Shown here piece after piece: positions 7,859 through 17,368 of a DNA stretch of 64,000 nt (its first letter is position 1; each line of letters begins with the position of its first letter). This DNA is from Lachnospiraceae bacterium (lineage in GTDB: Bacteria; Bacillota; Clostridia; Lachnospirales; Lachnospiraceae): positions 186,001 to 250,000 of the forward strand of contig CABJBM010000004.1 of NCBI GenBank assembly GCA_902363835.1. Direction: 5' to 3'. The notes beneath the pieces were generated by a model that was not told where the DNA came from, searched no databases, and saw only the letters and a list, made by a program, of their open reading frames with translations. The translations under genes and the position numbers were made by a program.

Positions 7859-10800
7859 ATGTCAGAGCAGCAGCAGGAGCGTTACATAGACTTAAAAGGA
7901 GTCTGGAATCTGGGGCTTGGGAAAAAGGGAGAAGCAATTATTAATCAAATGGTACAGCTTCCCGGTTCATTGGATGAGCAAGGTGAAAAGATAGACGGAG
8001 TAGAAAAAAGTGAACCAGGAGAGATCATGTACCTGACACCGGAATACCACTATGAGGGATATGCGGTGTATGAGCGGGATTTTGAAATCAACTGTCAGGA
8101 CGGCGAAACCGTGTTGTTTTATATGGAAAGGACCAGAGCAACAAAAGTCTGGGTAAATGACCAGTTCATCGGAAAGGACAATATATTGACCTCACCCCAG
8201 GAATTCAACATAACAGGGGCAGTAAAACAAGGAAAAAACAGGATTACGGTAGAAGTGGAAAACTATTTTGAACACATGCCTGCAAAGGCTGTTATTGGTT
8301 CACATATGGCAACAGCCCATACCCAGACCAATTGGAATGGAATTGTCGGAAAAATAGGCATTCGGATTCTTCCCGTAATTTCCATGAATACCATCCGTAT
8401 TTTTCCGGATTTTGAGAAGAATGGAATCCGGATCCACGCAGATATCATTCAGAATACAGGCATTCTGCAGACAGTCCTTTGGGAGATATCTGTCCGGGGA
8501 GGAGTAAAAAGGCATATACAGAGAGTAACTCCCCCGGGAAAATCAAAAGTTGTACTTGAATATGAGTTGGGAGAGGATTATCTTACCTGGGATGAATTTA
8601 AGCCGGATGTGTATGAAGTGACCATAATGTTTCATACGATGTTTGGCAGCCAGGAGAGAAAACTGGATTTCGGTATGCGGAACTTTAAAGTATCCTCTGA
8701 TTCCAGACATTTTATAATAAACGGAAAAGTGATATTTATAAGGAGTGAGGCCAACTGTGCTGTTTTTCCCAAAACAGGGTATGCTCCCATGGAAGAGGAA
8801 GAATGGGAAAGCCTGTTGGGGACGTACCAAAGTTATGGTATCAACTATGTGAGGTTTCATTCATGGTGTCCTCCTGATGCTGCATTTCGGGTGGCAGACA
8901 GGCTGGGAATTTATATGCAGCCGGAGCTTTGTGAATGGACCTTTGAAACCTTTGATTGGGATGAAGACTACGGGTATTATACAAAGGAAGCGGAGAGGAT
9001 TGATCAGGCATATGGCAATCATCCTTCCTATGTAGCTTTGACCTGGGGAAACGAACTTCAAAGCCATAAAAGAGAACGGATGAGTGAATTATGCCGTTAT
9101 ATGAGGCAAATTGCTCCTGACAGGCTGTATGCGGAAGGCTCCAATGTATGGTATGGAGAAGAAGGGGTGAATCCGGATTGTGATTTTGTAATGGCACAAG
9201 GAAATTACAAGGATAAATGGCGGGGGGCATATGCGGGAAACCATGGGTTTATTAACGAATGTCCTCCTGATACCCTGTCAGATTACAATGACGTACTAAA
9301 AGACATTCCAATTCCTGTAATCAGTTTTGAAGTGGGCCAGTTTCAGGTTTACCCTGATTATGATGAAATTAAAAAGTATACTGGAAACCTGAAACCTGAA
9401 AATCTTCTCATGTTTAAAACCAGTATGGAAAGTCATGAACTGACCGGTTATGATGCCAGATTTCAGGAAGTGACGGGGAGGCTTTCCCAGTTATGCTACA
9501 GAGAAGAAATTGAGGCGGCGCTTCGGTCGGATAAACTGGCTGGTATTTCCCTGCTGGGAATCCAGGACTTTACGGGTCAGGGAACTGCCCTGGTGGGAAT
9601 GATGGATGCCTTTGGTGAACCGAAAAAGTTCTCAAATCCTGCCGGATTCAAACAGTTTTTTAACTGTGTTGTTCCGCTTATAAAAATTGGCAAACGTATT
9701 TTCAGGCAAAAGGAAAAAATACGGGCAGAGGTTGTTATAGCAAATTATGGAGAAGGCAAACTGGAAAAACCGGTTTCCATTTGTATGACAGACCCTGCAG
9801 GGCATACGGTTTATAAAGAAGTAATAAGAAGCTGTAATGTAAATCAAGGAAAAGTGGAGAGCATTGGAACCATATGCTTTATACCGGACAAGGAAGCGGA
9901 TACCTCTTATAAACTTAAGGTGATGATATTGATTGAGGGAACGGAATATGCCAATGAGTATGAACTATGGGTATATCCTCCGGCAGATAAAGAGGAGCTG
10001 GACAGGACCGGAATTATTACCGTGCTGGATGAAAGTGCAAGGGAAAGACTGGAAAATGGTGAGAAACTTATTTTTTTCCCGGAACTGACACAGGCAGGTA
10101 TTCCCGGCAGTGTGAGAAGCTCATTCATGAGCGATTTCTGGTGCTGGATCATGTTTAAGAAACGGGATCAGCATGGCACCATGGGGCTGCTCATAGAAAC
10201 AGAACATAAGCTGTTTGAAAAAATACAGGTGGATGAATATACAAACTATCCATGGTGGCATGTGCTTAAGGGCAGCCGTTCTGTGATTTTGGACGGTACG
10301 GGTATTCATCCGATTATCCGTATGGTGGATAATATCCACAGGAATCACAGCATGGGACTTTTATTTGAGGTTAAGTGCGGGGGAGGCAGCCTGTTGATTT
10401 GCAGTCTGAATATCCCTAATAAGACAGAGCAGCCGGAAGCTGCATGGCTGCTTCATTGTATGATTGATTATGTGAAGTCCGGAAATATGAATCCTGCAGA
10501 AGAAGTACCATTTCAAAAGCTTTGTGAACTTTTTCCAAATCATATGGAGCTTGCTTTGGAGAAGGAAGCAAAACCATTTGCGAGTTTGAATGAACATTTG
10601 ATGTATGAGCCTCTTAAAATACAGGAAAAAAAGACTGGAGCAGGCTGCTGGGATACGGCTGGAAGCGGGCCGGAGGATGAAAAGTTCTATGGCGTTTTGT
10701 TTGAAAGAGAGCATTATGTGGATATGGTACAGCTGGACCTGGTCATGGACGGCTTATATGAGGGCAAGTCAGGTTATGATCTGCCGGAACTTATATGTGT

Positions 10801-11020
10801 GGAATATCTCCATGGAGATACATGGAAACCTGTTCCTGTGATTTACGCGAGTTTTATTACCGGAGGAAAAGAAAACAGGGTTTACTTTGAAAGAACAATG
10901 ACAAAAGGAATCAGAATCTTTTTGAAGGCAGAAAAGAAAAACGATGTATACATTTCTGCTGCGGCTGCTTGTGGGAACCAGCCCTATGCAATAGCTGAAT
11001 TGAGGCTTTTCGGCATCTGA
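7859..11020 (+). CDS. Large glycoside hydrolase family 2 protein
   Basis: About 1053 residues from the ATG at 7859, chosen because GGAGG at 7846-7850 sits eight bases upstream; an ATG at 7844 lies before that site. The N-terminal sugar-binding and immunoglobulin-like domains (YEGYAVYERDF, TKVWVNDQFIG) precede a TIM barrel with FHSWCPPDAAFRVADRLGIY. The GH2 acid/base glutamate is in WGNEL (about E399) and the likely nucleophile is in SFEVGQ (about E491). The last 400 residues are an extension not typical of small beta-glucuronidases. There is no signal peptide, so it acts in the cytoplasm on imported oligosaccharides. Linkage specificity (galactoside, glucuronide or other) cannot be decided from sequence. 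Confidence 0.85.
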   Translation: MSEQQQERYIDLKGVWNLGLGKKGEAIINQMVQLPGSLDEQGEKIDGVEKSEPGEIMYLTPEYHYEGYAVYERDFEINCQDGETVLFYMERTRATKVWVNDQFIGKDNILTSPQEFNITGAVKQGKNRITVEVENYFEHMPAKAVIGSHMATAHTQTNWNGIVGKIGIRILPVISMNTIRIFPDFEKNGIRIHADIIQNTGILQTVLWEISVRGGVKRHIQRVTPPGKSKVVLEYELGEDYLTWDEFKPDVYEVTIMFHTMFGSQERKLDFGMRNFKVSSDSRHFIINGKVIFIRSEANCAVFPKTGYAPMEEEEWESLLGTYQSYGINYVRFHSWCPPDAAFRVADRLGIYMQPELCEWTFETFDWDEDYGYYTKEAERIDQAYGNHPSYVALTWGNELQSHKRERMSELCRYMRQIAPDRLYAEGSNVWYGEEGVNPDCDFVMAQGNYKDKWRGAYAGNHGFINECPPDTLSDYNDVLKDIPIPVISFEVGQFQVYPDYDEIKKYTGNLKPENLLMFKTSMESHELTGYDARFQEVTGRLSQLCYREEIEAALRSDKLAGISLLGIQDFTGQGTALVGMMDAFGEPKKFSNPAGFKQFFNCVVPLIKIGKRIFRQKEKIRAEVVIANYGEGKLEKPVSICMTDPAGHTVYKEVIRSCNVNQGKVESIGTICFIPDKEADTSYKLKVMILIEGTEYANEYELWVYPPADKEELDRTGIITVLDESARERLENGEKLIFFPELTQAGIPGSVRSSFMSDFWCWIMFKKRDQHGTMGLLIETEHKLFEKIQVDEYTNYPWWHVLKGSRSVILDGTGIHPIIRMVDNIHRNHSMGLLFEVKCGGGSLLICSLNIPNKTEQPEAAWLLHCMIDYVKSGNMNPAEEVPFQKLCELFPNHMELALEKEAKPFASLNEHLMYEPLKIQEKKTGAGCWDTAGSGPEDEKFYGVLFEREHYVDMVQLDLVMDGLYEGKSGYDLPELICVEYLHGDTWKPVPVIYASFITGGKENRVYFERTMTKGIRIFLKAEKKNDVYISAAAACGNQPYAIAELRLFGI

Positions 11021-11052
11021 TTTAGACTTATTAGAATAAGGAGAATTTTATT

Positions 11053-12942
11053 ATGATACGTGAAACTATATTACTGAAACATTGGAAGTTCAATCTGGGA
11101 GATACGGCAGAATGTCTGGAAACAGGGCGGGAAGTGACTGTGCCCCACACCTGGAATATTGAAGAAAACACGGAAGAAACCTGGGGAACCGGATGGTATG
11201 AGCATACTTTTAAGGTACCGGATTCCTGGAAAGATAAAAGGGTAAGAGTGCTGTTTAAAGCCGTATATCACGATGCCGCCGTATTCATAAACGGAAAAGA
11301 AGCGGGAAAACATGAAAACTCCGGATATACCCCATTTACTGTTGAGCTCACTGAGGCTTTACAGTATGGAGAGGAAAATAAATTGACCGTAAAGGTGAAT
11401 AATGAATTCACAGACACTATGCTGCCCTGTAACAGAAGCTTTGACTGGGCGAATGACGGAGGTATGATCAGAGATGTTGAATTATTAATTTCAGGGAAAC
11501 ATCTGATCAAATCCCAGAGAGTGATTGCCGAGCCGGTTATTATAACGAAGGAAGTCCGCCAGGATATGGGATATGCTGTTTTCGGAATGGATATGGCTGT
11601 GGATGGAGCGGACTCAGATGAACTGCTATTGGACTGGGAGTTATATGAAGGCTGCGATGGACAGACAAAAAAACTCTGTGCAGGAAGTGAGAAATGTGAA
11701 AAAGACTGCGGAAAGATTCCTTCCCGGATATTTGAAGATATTCAATACTGGCATTTTGACAATCCTAAGTTATATACTTTAAAGCTGTGTCTGAGAGATG
11801 GTGAAGTGGCAGAAGACAGCGTAGAAACAGTCTTTGGATTTCGGAATTTCCATATTAAGGGAAGCTCTTTCTTCATGAATGGTGAGAAAGTAAGGATCTG
11901 CGGAACAGAATGGATGCCAGGCTCTGATCCGGCCTATGGAATGGCAGAGACAAAAGAGCAGCTGGAAAAAATGCTTGTCCGCTTAAAGGAAAGCAACTGT
12001 ATATTTACCCGGTTTCACTGGCAGCAGGATGATATGGTATATGACTGGTGCGACCGCCATGGAATGCTGGTTCAGGAAGAGGTACCTTTCTGGGGAACGG
12101 ATCCGGAGACAGCAGGAGAACAGCAGTGGAAAATATTTAAAGAACAAATAGAAGAAATGGTTGAAGTACATTATAACCATCCGTCAATTATTGCATGGGG
12201 CGTTGGTAATGAGCTGAATGCCCAGTCACAGGATACCATACAATACATAAAGAATGCCGTGGCATATACTCATAGCCTGGATCCCACCCGCATGGCCAAT
12301 TATGTGAGCAACAGCATTTTTAAAGATGCCGGTCTGGATGGCGCCACGGATGGGGATGCTATGATGGTTAACGATTATATCGGCACATGGTCAGGGGAAT
12401 TGGATCAGTTTAAGGAACTGGAAAGCATTCTGAACGCCAACCCGGATAAGCCTATGGTACCCTCTGAGTTTGGCCTTTGCGAACCCAGGTGGGAAGGGGG
12501 CGATAAGCGCCGGGCTAAAATCTTCCTGGAAAAAATGGAAGCATACCGCAGTTTTCCAGGGATTGCAGGAACCATCTATTTCTGCTTAAATGATTACCGT
12601 ACCCAGATGGGAGAGGACGGATGGGGAAAGCTTAAGAAAAGAATCCATGGCTCCACAGACTTATGGGGAGAACCAAAACCATCCTATTGGGAAGTACAGA
12701 GAGAATGTGCACCTTTTACAGTGGAATGGGAAAATAACAACCTGACGATAGCCTGCCGGAAAGACCTGCCCTGTTATGAACTAAAAGGTTATTATGGGGA
12801 AATTATAAATCATGAAGGAGACGTCCAAAGAAGTATAAAGATTCCTGATTTGAAACCAGGTGAAGCATGGAATACAACAGCAGAATCAGGAAGTAAAATA
12901 GCAATATACCGTCCCAACGGAGACAAGACAGGAATTTACTAA
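11053..12942 (+). CDS. Glycoside hydrolase family 2 protein (beta-galactosidase/beta-glucuronidase type)
   Basis: 629 residues with a clear AAGGAG site ten bases before the ATG. GH2 domains appear in order: the sugar-binding domain (VPHTWNIEENTEETWGTGWYE), an immunoglobulin-like domain, then a TIM barrel with FTRFHWQQDDMVYDWCDRHG. The acid/base motif is WGVGNEL (about E387) and the nucleophile lies in VPSEFGL (about E472). It has no signal peptide. It lies 32 bases downstream of the larger GH2 gene, so the two enzymes probably act in sequence on one imported oligosaccharide. The NxKG motif that marks true glucuronidases was not found, so glucuronidase activity is less likely than galactosidase activity, but this is uncertain. 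Confidence 0.88.
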   Translation: MIRETILLKHWKFNLGDTAECLETGREVTVPHTWNIEENTEETWGTGWYEHTFKVPDSWKDKRVRVLFKAVYHDAAVFINGKEAGKHENSGYTPFTVELTEALQYGEENKLTVKVNNEFTDTMLPCNRSFDWANDGGMIRDVELLISGKHLIKSQRVIAEPVIITKEVRQDMGYAVFGMDMAVDGADSDELLLDWELYEGCDGQTKKLCAGSEKCEKDCGKIPSRIFEDIQYWHFDNPKLYTLKLCLRDGEVAEDSVETVFGFRNFHIKGSSFFMNGEKVRICGTEWMPGSDPAYGMAETKEQLEKMLVRLKESNCIFTRFHWQQDDMVYDWCDRHGMLVQEEVPFWGTDPETAGEQQWKIFKEQIEEMVEVHYNHPSIIAWGVGNELNAQSQDTIQYIKNAVAYTHSLDPTRMANYVSNSIFKDAGLDGATDGDAMMVNDYIGTWSGELDQFKELESILNANPDKPMVPSEFGLCEPRWEGGDKRRAKIFLEKMEAYRSFPGIAGTIYFCLNDYRTQMGEDGWGKLKKRIHGSTDLWGEPKPSYWEVQRECAPFTVEWENNNLTIACRKDLPCYELKGYYGEIINHEGDVQRSIKIPDLKPGEAWNTTAESGSKIAIYRPNGDKTGIY

Positions 12943-12990
12943 ATAAAAAAATCTCCGGTCAGGAGGTACATGTACGCGTAAAATATATAA

Positions 12991-13022
12991 GAGAGGATGC
13001 CTGATAAGGTGTCCTCTTTTTA
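12991..13022 (+). terminator. Terminator after the GH2 genes
   Basis: A ten-pair stem including two G-T pairs (12992-13001 with 13008-13017), a 6-base loop and a following T run. It ends the transport/GH2 operon before the heparinase-type gene, which therefore seems to have its own promoter (TATAAT at 13109-13114). Confidence 0.75.
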
Positions 13023-13108
13023 AGGTATGAAAACCTAATAATCTTCCAAAACTTAAAAAAGAATAAGAATCATGCAAATCGTTTATTCCATTCATTCGGT
13101 TTTTCCCT

Positions 13109-13114
13109 TATAAT
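13109..13114 (+). promoter_or_regulatory. Candidate -10 box for the heparinase-type gene
   Basis: TATAAT about 50 bases before the start codon; the hexamer 17 bases upstream (TTCCAT, 13086-13091) is only a weak -35 match. Confidence 0.35.
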
Positions 13115-13163
13115 ATATAGTAGAAGCTAATGAAATAATTTATCATGGAAGAGGGGGAATGAG

Positions 13164-15182
13164 ATGTCAAAGGAACAGTATTTTGAAAATCGGAACAATT
13201 ATATTGCCCAGGAGGACAAGGTTTGGGTCACAGATTATTGTCAGAAGAACTGGCCGGAGGAAGTGAGCCATATCCTTCGCATTGCAGATGATGCGGCGGA
13301 GCACACGTTTTTATTCGATCTGCGGTGGGATATGGAACGGACCTATGTGCCGGTCCATTTTGACCGGGACGTGGTGTGGGATTATATGCCGGGGGATGAT
13401 CCGGAATTTATTTTCCAGTTCAACCGCCATCAGTTCTTTATATGCCTGGGACAAGCATACACCATAACCGGTGATGAGAAATATGCAAAGGCATTTGCAG
13501 AACTTCTGGATTCCTGGATAAAAAACAACCCTCTGACAGAGGAAACCAGGAAAACCACATGGAGGAGCATTGAGGCCGGGATACGGGCGGAAACCTGGGT
13601 AAAGGCCATGGGCTATTTTAAGGACAGCCCGTCCGTGGACGACGGACTTGTGAAGGCATATATGGATTGCCTGACCGTTCACGGGGAATACCTTATGACA
13701 ACCTACAAGCATTTTCAGATCAAGAGCAACTGGGGAGTGATTGAAAACAGAGGGCTGATGGAGATCGCCCTGGCCCTTCCTATTTGTGACAGGACAAGAG
13801 AGTATCTGGATGCAGCGCTTATGCGCCTTAGCGAAGAGATTGAAGTGCAGATCACTGATGACGGAGTGCACTGGGAGCAGTCTCCCATGTATCATAACGA
13901 AGTGTTCCACTGTTATCTGGAAGTGATGCGGTTAGCCAGACGCTACGGCATTAAGCTTTCAAAGAAAATGAAAGAAAAAATCCGGCAGATGGCGTATGCA
14001 AATATTACATGGAAAAAGCCCAACCATTGCCAGCCCATGCAGGGGGACAGTGATGAAACCGATCTCAGGGATCTGCTGTCTCAAAGCGCCTGGCTTTTTT
14101 CAGACCCGGTGTTAAAATTCTGTGCATATGACAAGATGGATTATGACGGAGCCTGGGACTTCTTAAAAGAGGGAATCGAGGGCTACGGAAAACTGGAGTC
14201 CAGGGAACCGGACTTTTTAGACAGGGTCATGGAAGACACCGGAAATCTTTATATCCGGTCCGGTTGGGATGAAAATGCGGACTATTTCCACTTCCGCTGC
14301 GGATTCCTGGGAGGAGGTCACGGCCATTCCGACAAACTGCATGTGGATCTTGTGATTAACGGAGAAGACATCCTTATGGACACAGGGCGATATCATTACG
14401 TGCCAGGTGAAACAAGAACCTGGTTTAAAAGCGCCCTGGGCCACAATGTGCCCCTGATAGACGGCCGGGACTACTTAACGTGCCGGGATGCCTGGGGAGT
14501 GGATAAGATGTCCGCGGCCTACTTTGGCGGCTATAAGAAAAAGGATGGATACCGTTATATCCAGGGAAGTCACGGAGGATATTTAAACGGAGACGGGGGA
14601 AATGTATGGATCACCAGAAAGGTGCTGGCAATTGATACAGACTTATATCTGATTGCTGATGAGTTCTTTTCCAGGGAAAAACATACGTACCAGCAGCTCT
14701 TCCATTTTAATAATCAGGGAAAGATCTCCCGCTCCGGGCGTACCGTGCGCTATTCCGGCACCAAGACGGACGGGGAACTGACGGTTCTTACGGAAGGGTG
14801 TGAGATGAAGTTGTCCGAGGGCTGGATTTCCAGAAATTATAACCAGATGGAAACAGGAAAGCAGCTTTTGGCAGGAAAAGAGACAGAGGGCTTTTCTTCC
14901 ATTATTACCGTTGTTTCAGGAGGTGAAAAGAGGAAATACAAGGCACCGGAGCTTTCCATTCTCCCTGTATTCGGAGCTGATCCAGCTGTTCCTTTAAGTC
15001 CGTGTGATGCGGAAGCCGTGTCCATTGGCTGGAAGGGAAAGAATTATGTGGTAATCCTGGCCCACCGGGATATCGGGGATTCCTGTGATCTGCTTACGGC
15101 AGGAGAAGCAAAAGGGCTTGGAACGGTCATGGTGTTTGACATGGAAAGGCAGAAGGTGGGGGGCACGGTCCTTCACTGGTAA
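13164..15182 (+). CDS. Heparinase II/III-family polysaccharide lyase
   Basis: 672 residues without a signal peptide. The N-terminal two-thirds is an alpha/alpha toroid (for example FFICLGQAYTITGDEKYAKA and WRSIEAGIRAETWVKAMGYF). The C-terminal beta-sandwich carries the Heparinase II/III signature GGGHGHSDKLHVDL, followed by FKSALGHNVPLIDGRDY. Family members cleave uronic-acid-containing polysaccharides by beta-elimination; predicted catalytic residues include Tyr and His in these segments. A cytoplasmic location and the adjacent importer argue that it trims imported oligosaccharides. No unsaturated glucuronyl hydrolase (GH88/GH105) lies nearby, so the fate of an unsaturated product is not explained here. 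The substrate could be a glycosaminoglycan, alginate-like or ulvan-like fragment. Confidence 0.85.
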   Translation: MSKEQYFENRNNYIAQEDKVWVTDYCQKNWPEEVSHILRIADDAAEHTFLFDLRWDMERTYVPVHFDRDVVWDYMPGDDPEFIFQFNRHQFFICLGQAYTITGDEKYAKAFAELLDSWIKNNPLTEETRKTTWRSIEAGIRAETWVKAMGYFKDSPSVDDGLVKAYMDCLTVHGEYLMTTYKHFQIKSNWGVIENRGLMEIALALPICDRTREYLDAALMRLSEEIEVQITDDGVHWEQSPMYHNEVFHCYLEVMRLARRYGIKLSKKMKEKIRQMAYANITWKKPNHCQPMQGDSDETDLRDLLSQSAWLFSDPVLKFCAYDKMDYDGAWDFLKEGIEGYGKLESREPDFLDRVMEDTGNLYIRSGWDENADYFHFRCGFLGGGHGHSDKLHVDLVINGEDILMDTGRYHYVPGETRTWFKSALGHNVPLIDGRDYLTCRDAWGVDKMSAAYFGGYKKKDGYRYIQGSHGGYLNGDGGNVWITRKVLAIDTDLYLIADEFFSREKHTYQQLFHFNNQGKISRSGRTVRYSGTKTDGELTVLTEGCEMKLSEGWISRNYNQMETGKQLLAGKETEGFSSIITVVSGGEKRKYKAPELSILPVFGADPAVPLSPCDAEAVSIGWKGKNYVVILAHRDIGDSCDLLTAGEAKGLGTVMVFDMERQKVGGTVLHW

Positions 15183-15208
15183 AGAACTTAAAAAGAAATA
15201 AAGAAGAG

Positions 15209-15246
15209 AAAGCAGCGTTGATCCGTAAAGGAAAAACGCTGCTTTT
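15209..15246. terminator. Bidirectional terminator between heparinase-type gene and hydrolase
   Basis: A perfect 11-bp inverted repeat (15209-15219 with 15235-15245), A-rich on the left and T-rich on the right, lies between two convergent genes and can serve both. Confidence 0.8.
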
Positions 15247-15279
15247 TGCTGTAACCTGAGGATGAAAATGATGTTTCTT

Positions 15280-16089
15280 CTAATTGGAAATCCGGGCCTG
15301 GATCCAGTGAAGGACATCATTGATGATCTCATCCCTGCAGTATTCGTTAAAGATCTCATGGAATAATCCGCCGTAAATCTTCATCTGCTTATCTTTTGAT
15401 GGTGCGGCGGCAAAAAACTGATAAGTATCCTGAACGCTTACCAAGCCATCCTTTTCCCCGTGGAGCATGAGGATGGGGTATTCAAATCTTGTGACAGCCT
15501 CTTCAAACCAGGTAAGTCCCTGGCAGAGGGCGTAGCATAAACCTGTAGTAAAGGTCTTGGAGTTATGGGGATCTTTGCCGTACCAGTCCACAACTTCGGC
15601 TACGGAGCATACGCCTGCTCCCAGCTCATTGGGAAGCTTGGTATGAGGATCCAGTCCCTTGGGAACACTGCTTATGAGCCCGGCGATATCTTTTGTCAAT
15701 GCTCCGCTGGTTATGATGCCCCTAAGCTTCTTGTCCGTGTATTTTGCGCCATATAGAGAAACTGTGAAGCCTCCCATGCTGTGGCCGATTAAGAATACCG
15801 GAATACCCGGGTTTTCCTTAATGGCAATGTCAACTACCACATTGGTGTCATCCAGCAGCTCGTTAAAGTCTTCGTAATGAGTCTGCTCCCCTTCGGAACG
15901 CCCGTGTCCCCTATGATCAAAGCGGTAGGTTGCCATTCCGGATTTATGAAACAGTTCTGCAACGTAATCATACCTTCCCTGATGTTCACATAGTCCATGG
16001 ACAATGACGGCCACTCCCCGCGTTGCCTCTGGAATCTCCCTGTTTAAAAACAGCCTGGTTCCGTCAAATGAAGAAATCATTTCTCCCAT
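15280..16089 (-). CDS. Alpha/beta-hydrolase, monoacylglycerol lipase/lysophospholipase type
   Basis: 269 residues on the minus strand. The ATG at 16089 has AGGAGGT at 16096-16101, a better start than an upstream ATG at 16122. It shows the serine-hydrolase pattern: an oxyanion-hole segment VHGLCEHQGRYDYVA, the nucleophile elbow LIGHSMGG, an acid region HGEKDGLVS and a late His in GGLFHEIFNE. This layout matches the Hydrolase_4 (monoglyceride lipase) family. It lacks a signal peptide and acts in the cytoplasm. An extended -10 (TGGTATAAT on the minus strand, 16130-16138) is a plausible promoter. The natural substrate, probably a lipid ester, is unknown. Confidence 0.88.
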   Translation of the reverse strand: MGEMISSFDGTRLFLNREIPEATRGVAVIVHGLCEHQGRYDYVAELFHKSGMATYRFDHRGHGRSEGEQTHYEDFNELLDDTNVVVDIAIKENPGIPVFLIGHSMGGFTVSLYGAKYTDKKLRGIITSGALTKDIAGLISSVPKGLDPHTKLPNELGAGVCSVAEVVDWYGKDPHNSKTFTTGLCYALCQGLTWFEEAVTRFEYPILMLHGEKDGLVSVQDTYQFFAAAPSKDKQMKIYGGLFHEIFNEYCRDEIINDVLHWIQARISN

Positions 16090-16122
16090 AGAAATACCTC
16101 CTTTGGTGCATTTGATTTGCAT

Positions 16123-16524
16123 TTACCTTATTATACCAGACTTATGCGCATTTTAATAGGAAGAAAGCCATGAAAGAAAGAAAAAAACTTTTACAAGATA
16201 TTTGTAGGATTTGATAACCCTATAGGGGAGAAAGGGGAAGGACATATCTCTTTTCCCTATCTATTCTTATCTATTTATAATTGTGTTAGGCACTAATGAC
16301 GGTGAAATAAAAAAATGAAAAAAATTCACCGTCAAATTTCACAAATTATTAGAAAAAAATTCTACATAAAACCTAGAAAAATTCATTGAAAAGAAAATTC
16401 TTTAGGATTTATTTATATTTTGGGTTAAAAAATTAATAATAATTTTAGAATTTCAGGCGAAAAATTGTTTCAAATGTTCAAACAATTAAAGACATTAATA
16501 AGATGTTATGAATTTTGCAAAAAG
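16123..16524. other. AT-rich intergenic region upstream of the ATP synthase promoter
   Basis: About 400 bases with no credible gene. It holds a purine-rich hairpin-forming stretch around 16219-16262 and an isolated 10-bp perfect inverted repeat, TGACGGTGAA/TTCACCGTCA (16297-16306 with 16325-16334), with an A-rich 18-base spacer and no T run after it. The rest is very AT-rich, as expected for an upstream element of a strong promoter. Confidence 0.5.
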
Positions 16525-16553
16525 TTGACAATTTTCGCAGATGAAAGTATGAT
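16525..16553 (+). promoter_or_regulatory. Strong sigma-A promoter of the ATP synthase operon
   Basis: A perfect -35 TTGACA (16525-16530), a 17-base spacer and the -10 TATGAT (16548-16553). Transcription should begin near 16560, giving a leader of about 85 bases. An AT-rich stretch lies directly upstream. Confidence 0.85.
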
Positions 16554-16642
16554 ACACGATATACCTCCTGTAACATTGTATATTTGCGAGTACAATTTGG
16601 AAATCTGGTAATAGATAAGGGGAGGACGGTATAAGAAAGGGA

Positions 16643-17338
16643 GTGAGCATTACGGAGGATTTGGCAGAGAAGTTATTAGAGGAACTGAACTGCGAAACGG
16701 TTTTTACCATTCCGATATTCGGCGGGATTCCCATCGCTGAATCAGTAGTGGTGACGTGGATTATCATGGCGGCACTGACGCTCCTTTCCATCATTCTGGT
16801 GAGAAATCTTAAAGTTGAGAATCCTGGGAAGAAGCAGTTGGCGCTTGAAATGACAATCGGCGGTATTTACAATTTTTTTGAGGACCTGGTGGGAGAAGAG
16901 GGAAAACGATATATCCCCTATCTCATATCTGTGGCAATTTATATCGGAGTGGCCAATTTGATTGGCCTGGTAGGGTTTAAACCACCCACCAAGGATTTAA
17001 ATGCCACCGCGGCGCTTGCTATTATGAGCATTTTGCTGGTAGAATATTCAGGTTTACACAAAAAAGGGGTCAAGGGCTTTGTCAAGGGCTTTGCGGAGCC
17101 GCTGCCGCTTCTTGCCCCAATGAACGTTCTGGAATTATTTATCAGGCCGCTTTCCCTGTGCATGCGGTTGTTTGGTAATGTTTTGGGATCATTTGTAGTT
17201 ATGGAGCTGCTTAAGCAGCTGGTGGCGCCGATCGTACCAATTCCGTTTACTTGTTATTTTGACATTTTTGACGGATTGATTCAGGCGTATGTATTTGTTT
17301 TTTTAACTGCACTATTTATCAGGGAAGCAGTGGAGTAA
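16643..17338 (+). CDS. atpB: F1Fo ATP synthase subunit a
   Basis: 231 residues from a GTG at 16643. It is a membrane subunit with several helices and the conserved half-channel segment PLSLCMRLFGNVLG, which holds the essential arginine that faces the c-ring. The late helix FDGLIQAYVFVFLTALFI is typical. The start is unclear: GTG at 16643 overlaps the Shine-Dalgarno AAAGGGAG (16636-16643), while an ATT at 16649 is correctly spaced, so initiation at ATT is possible. It opens a complete atp operon; no atpI/uncI gene precedes it. Confidence 0.96.
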   Translation: MSITEDLAEKLLEELNCETVFTIPIFGGIPIAESVVVTWIIMAALTLLSIILVRNLKVENPGKKQLALEMTIGGIYNFFEDLVGEEGKRYIPYLISVAIYIGVANLIGLVGFKPPTKDLNATAALAIMSILLVEYSGLHKKGVKGFVKGFAEPLPLLAPMNVLELFIRPLSLCMRLFGNVLGSFVVMELLKQLVAPIVPIPFTCYFDIFDGLIQAYVFVFLTALFIREAVE

Positions 17339-17368
17339 GCCATTAAAAATCAAAAGGAGAGAATTATT

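Noticed and set aside
8841..9230. 129-codon minus-strand frame inside the large GH2 gene
   Set aside because: Antisense shadow of a clear coding region; no ribosome site and composition typical of a shadow.
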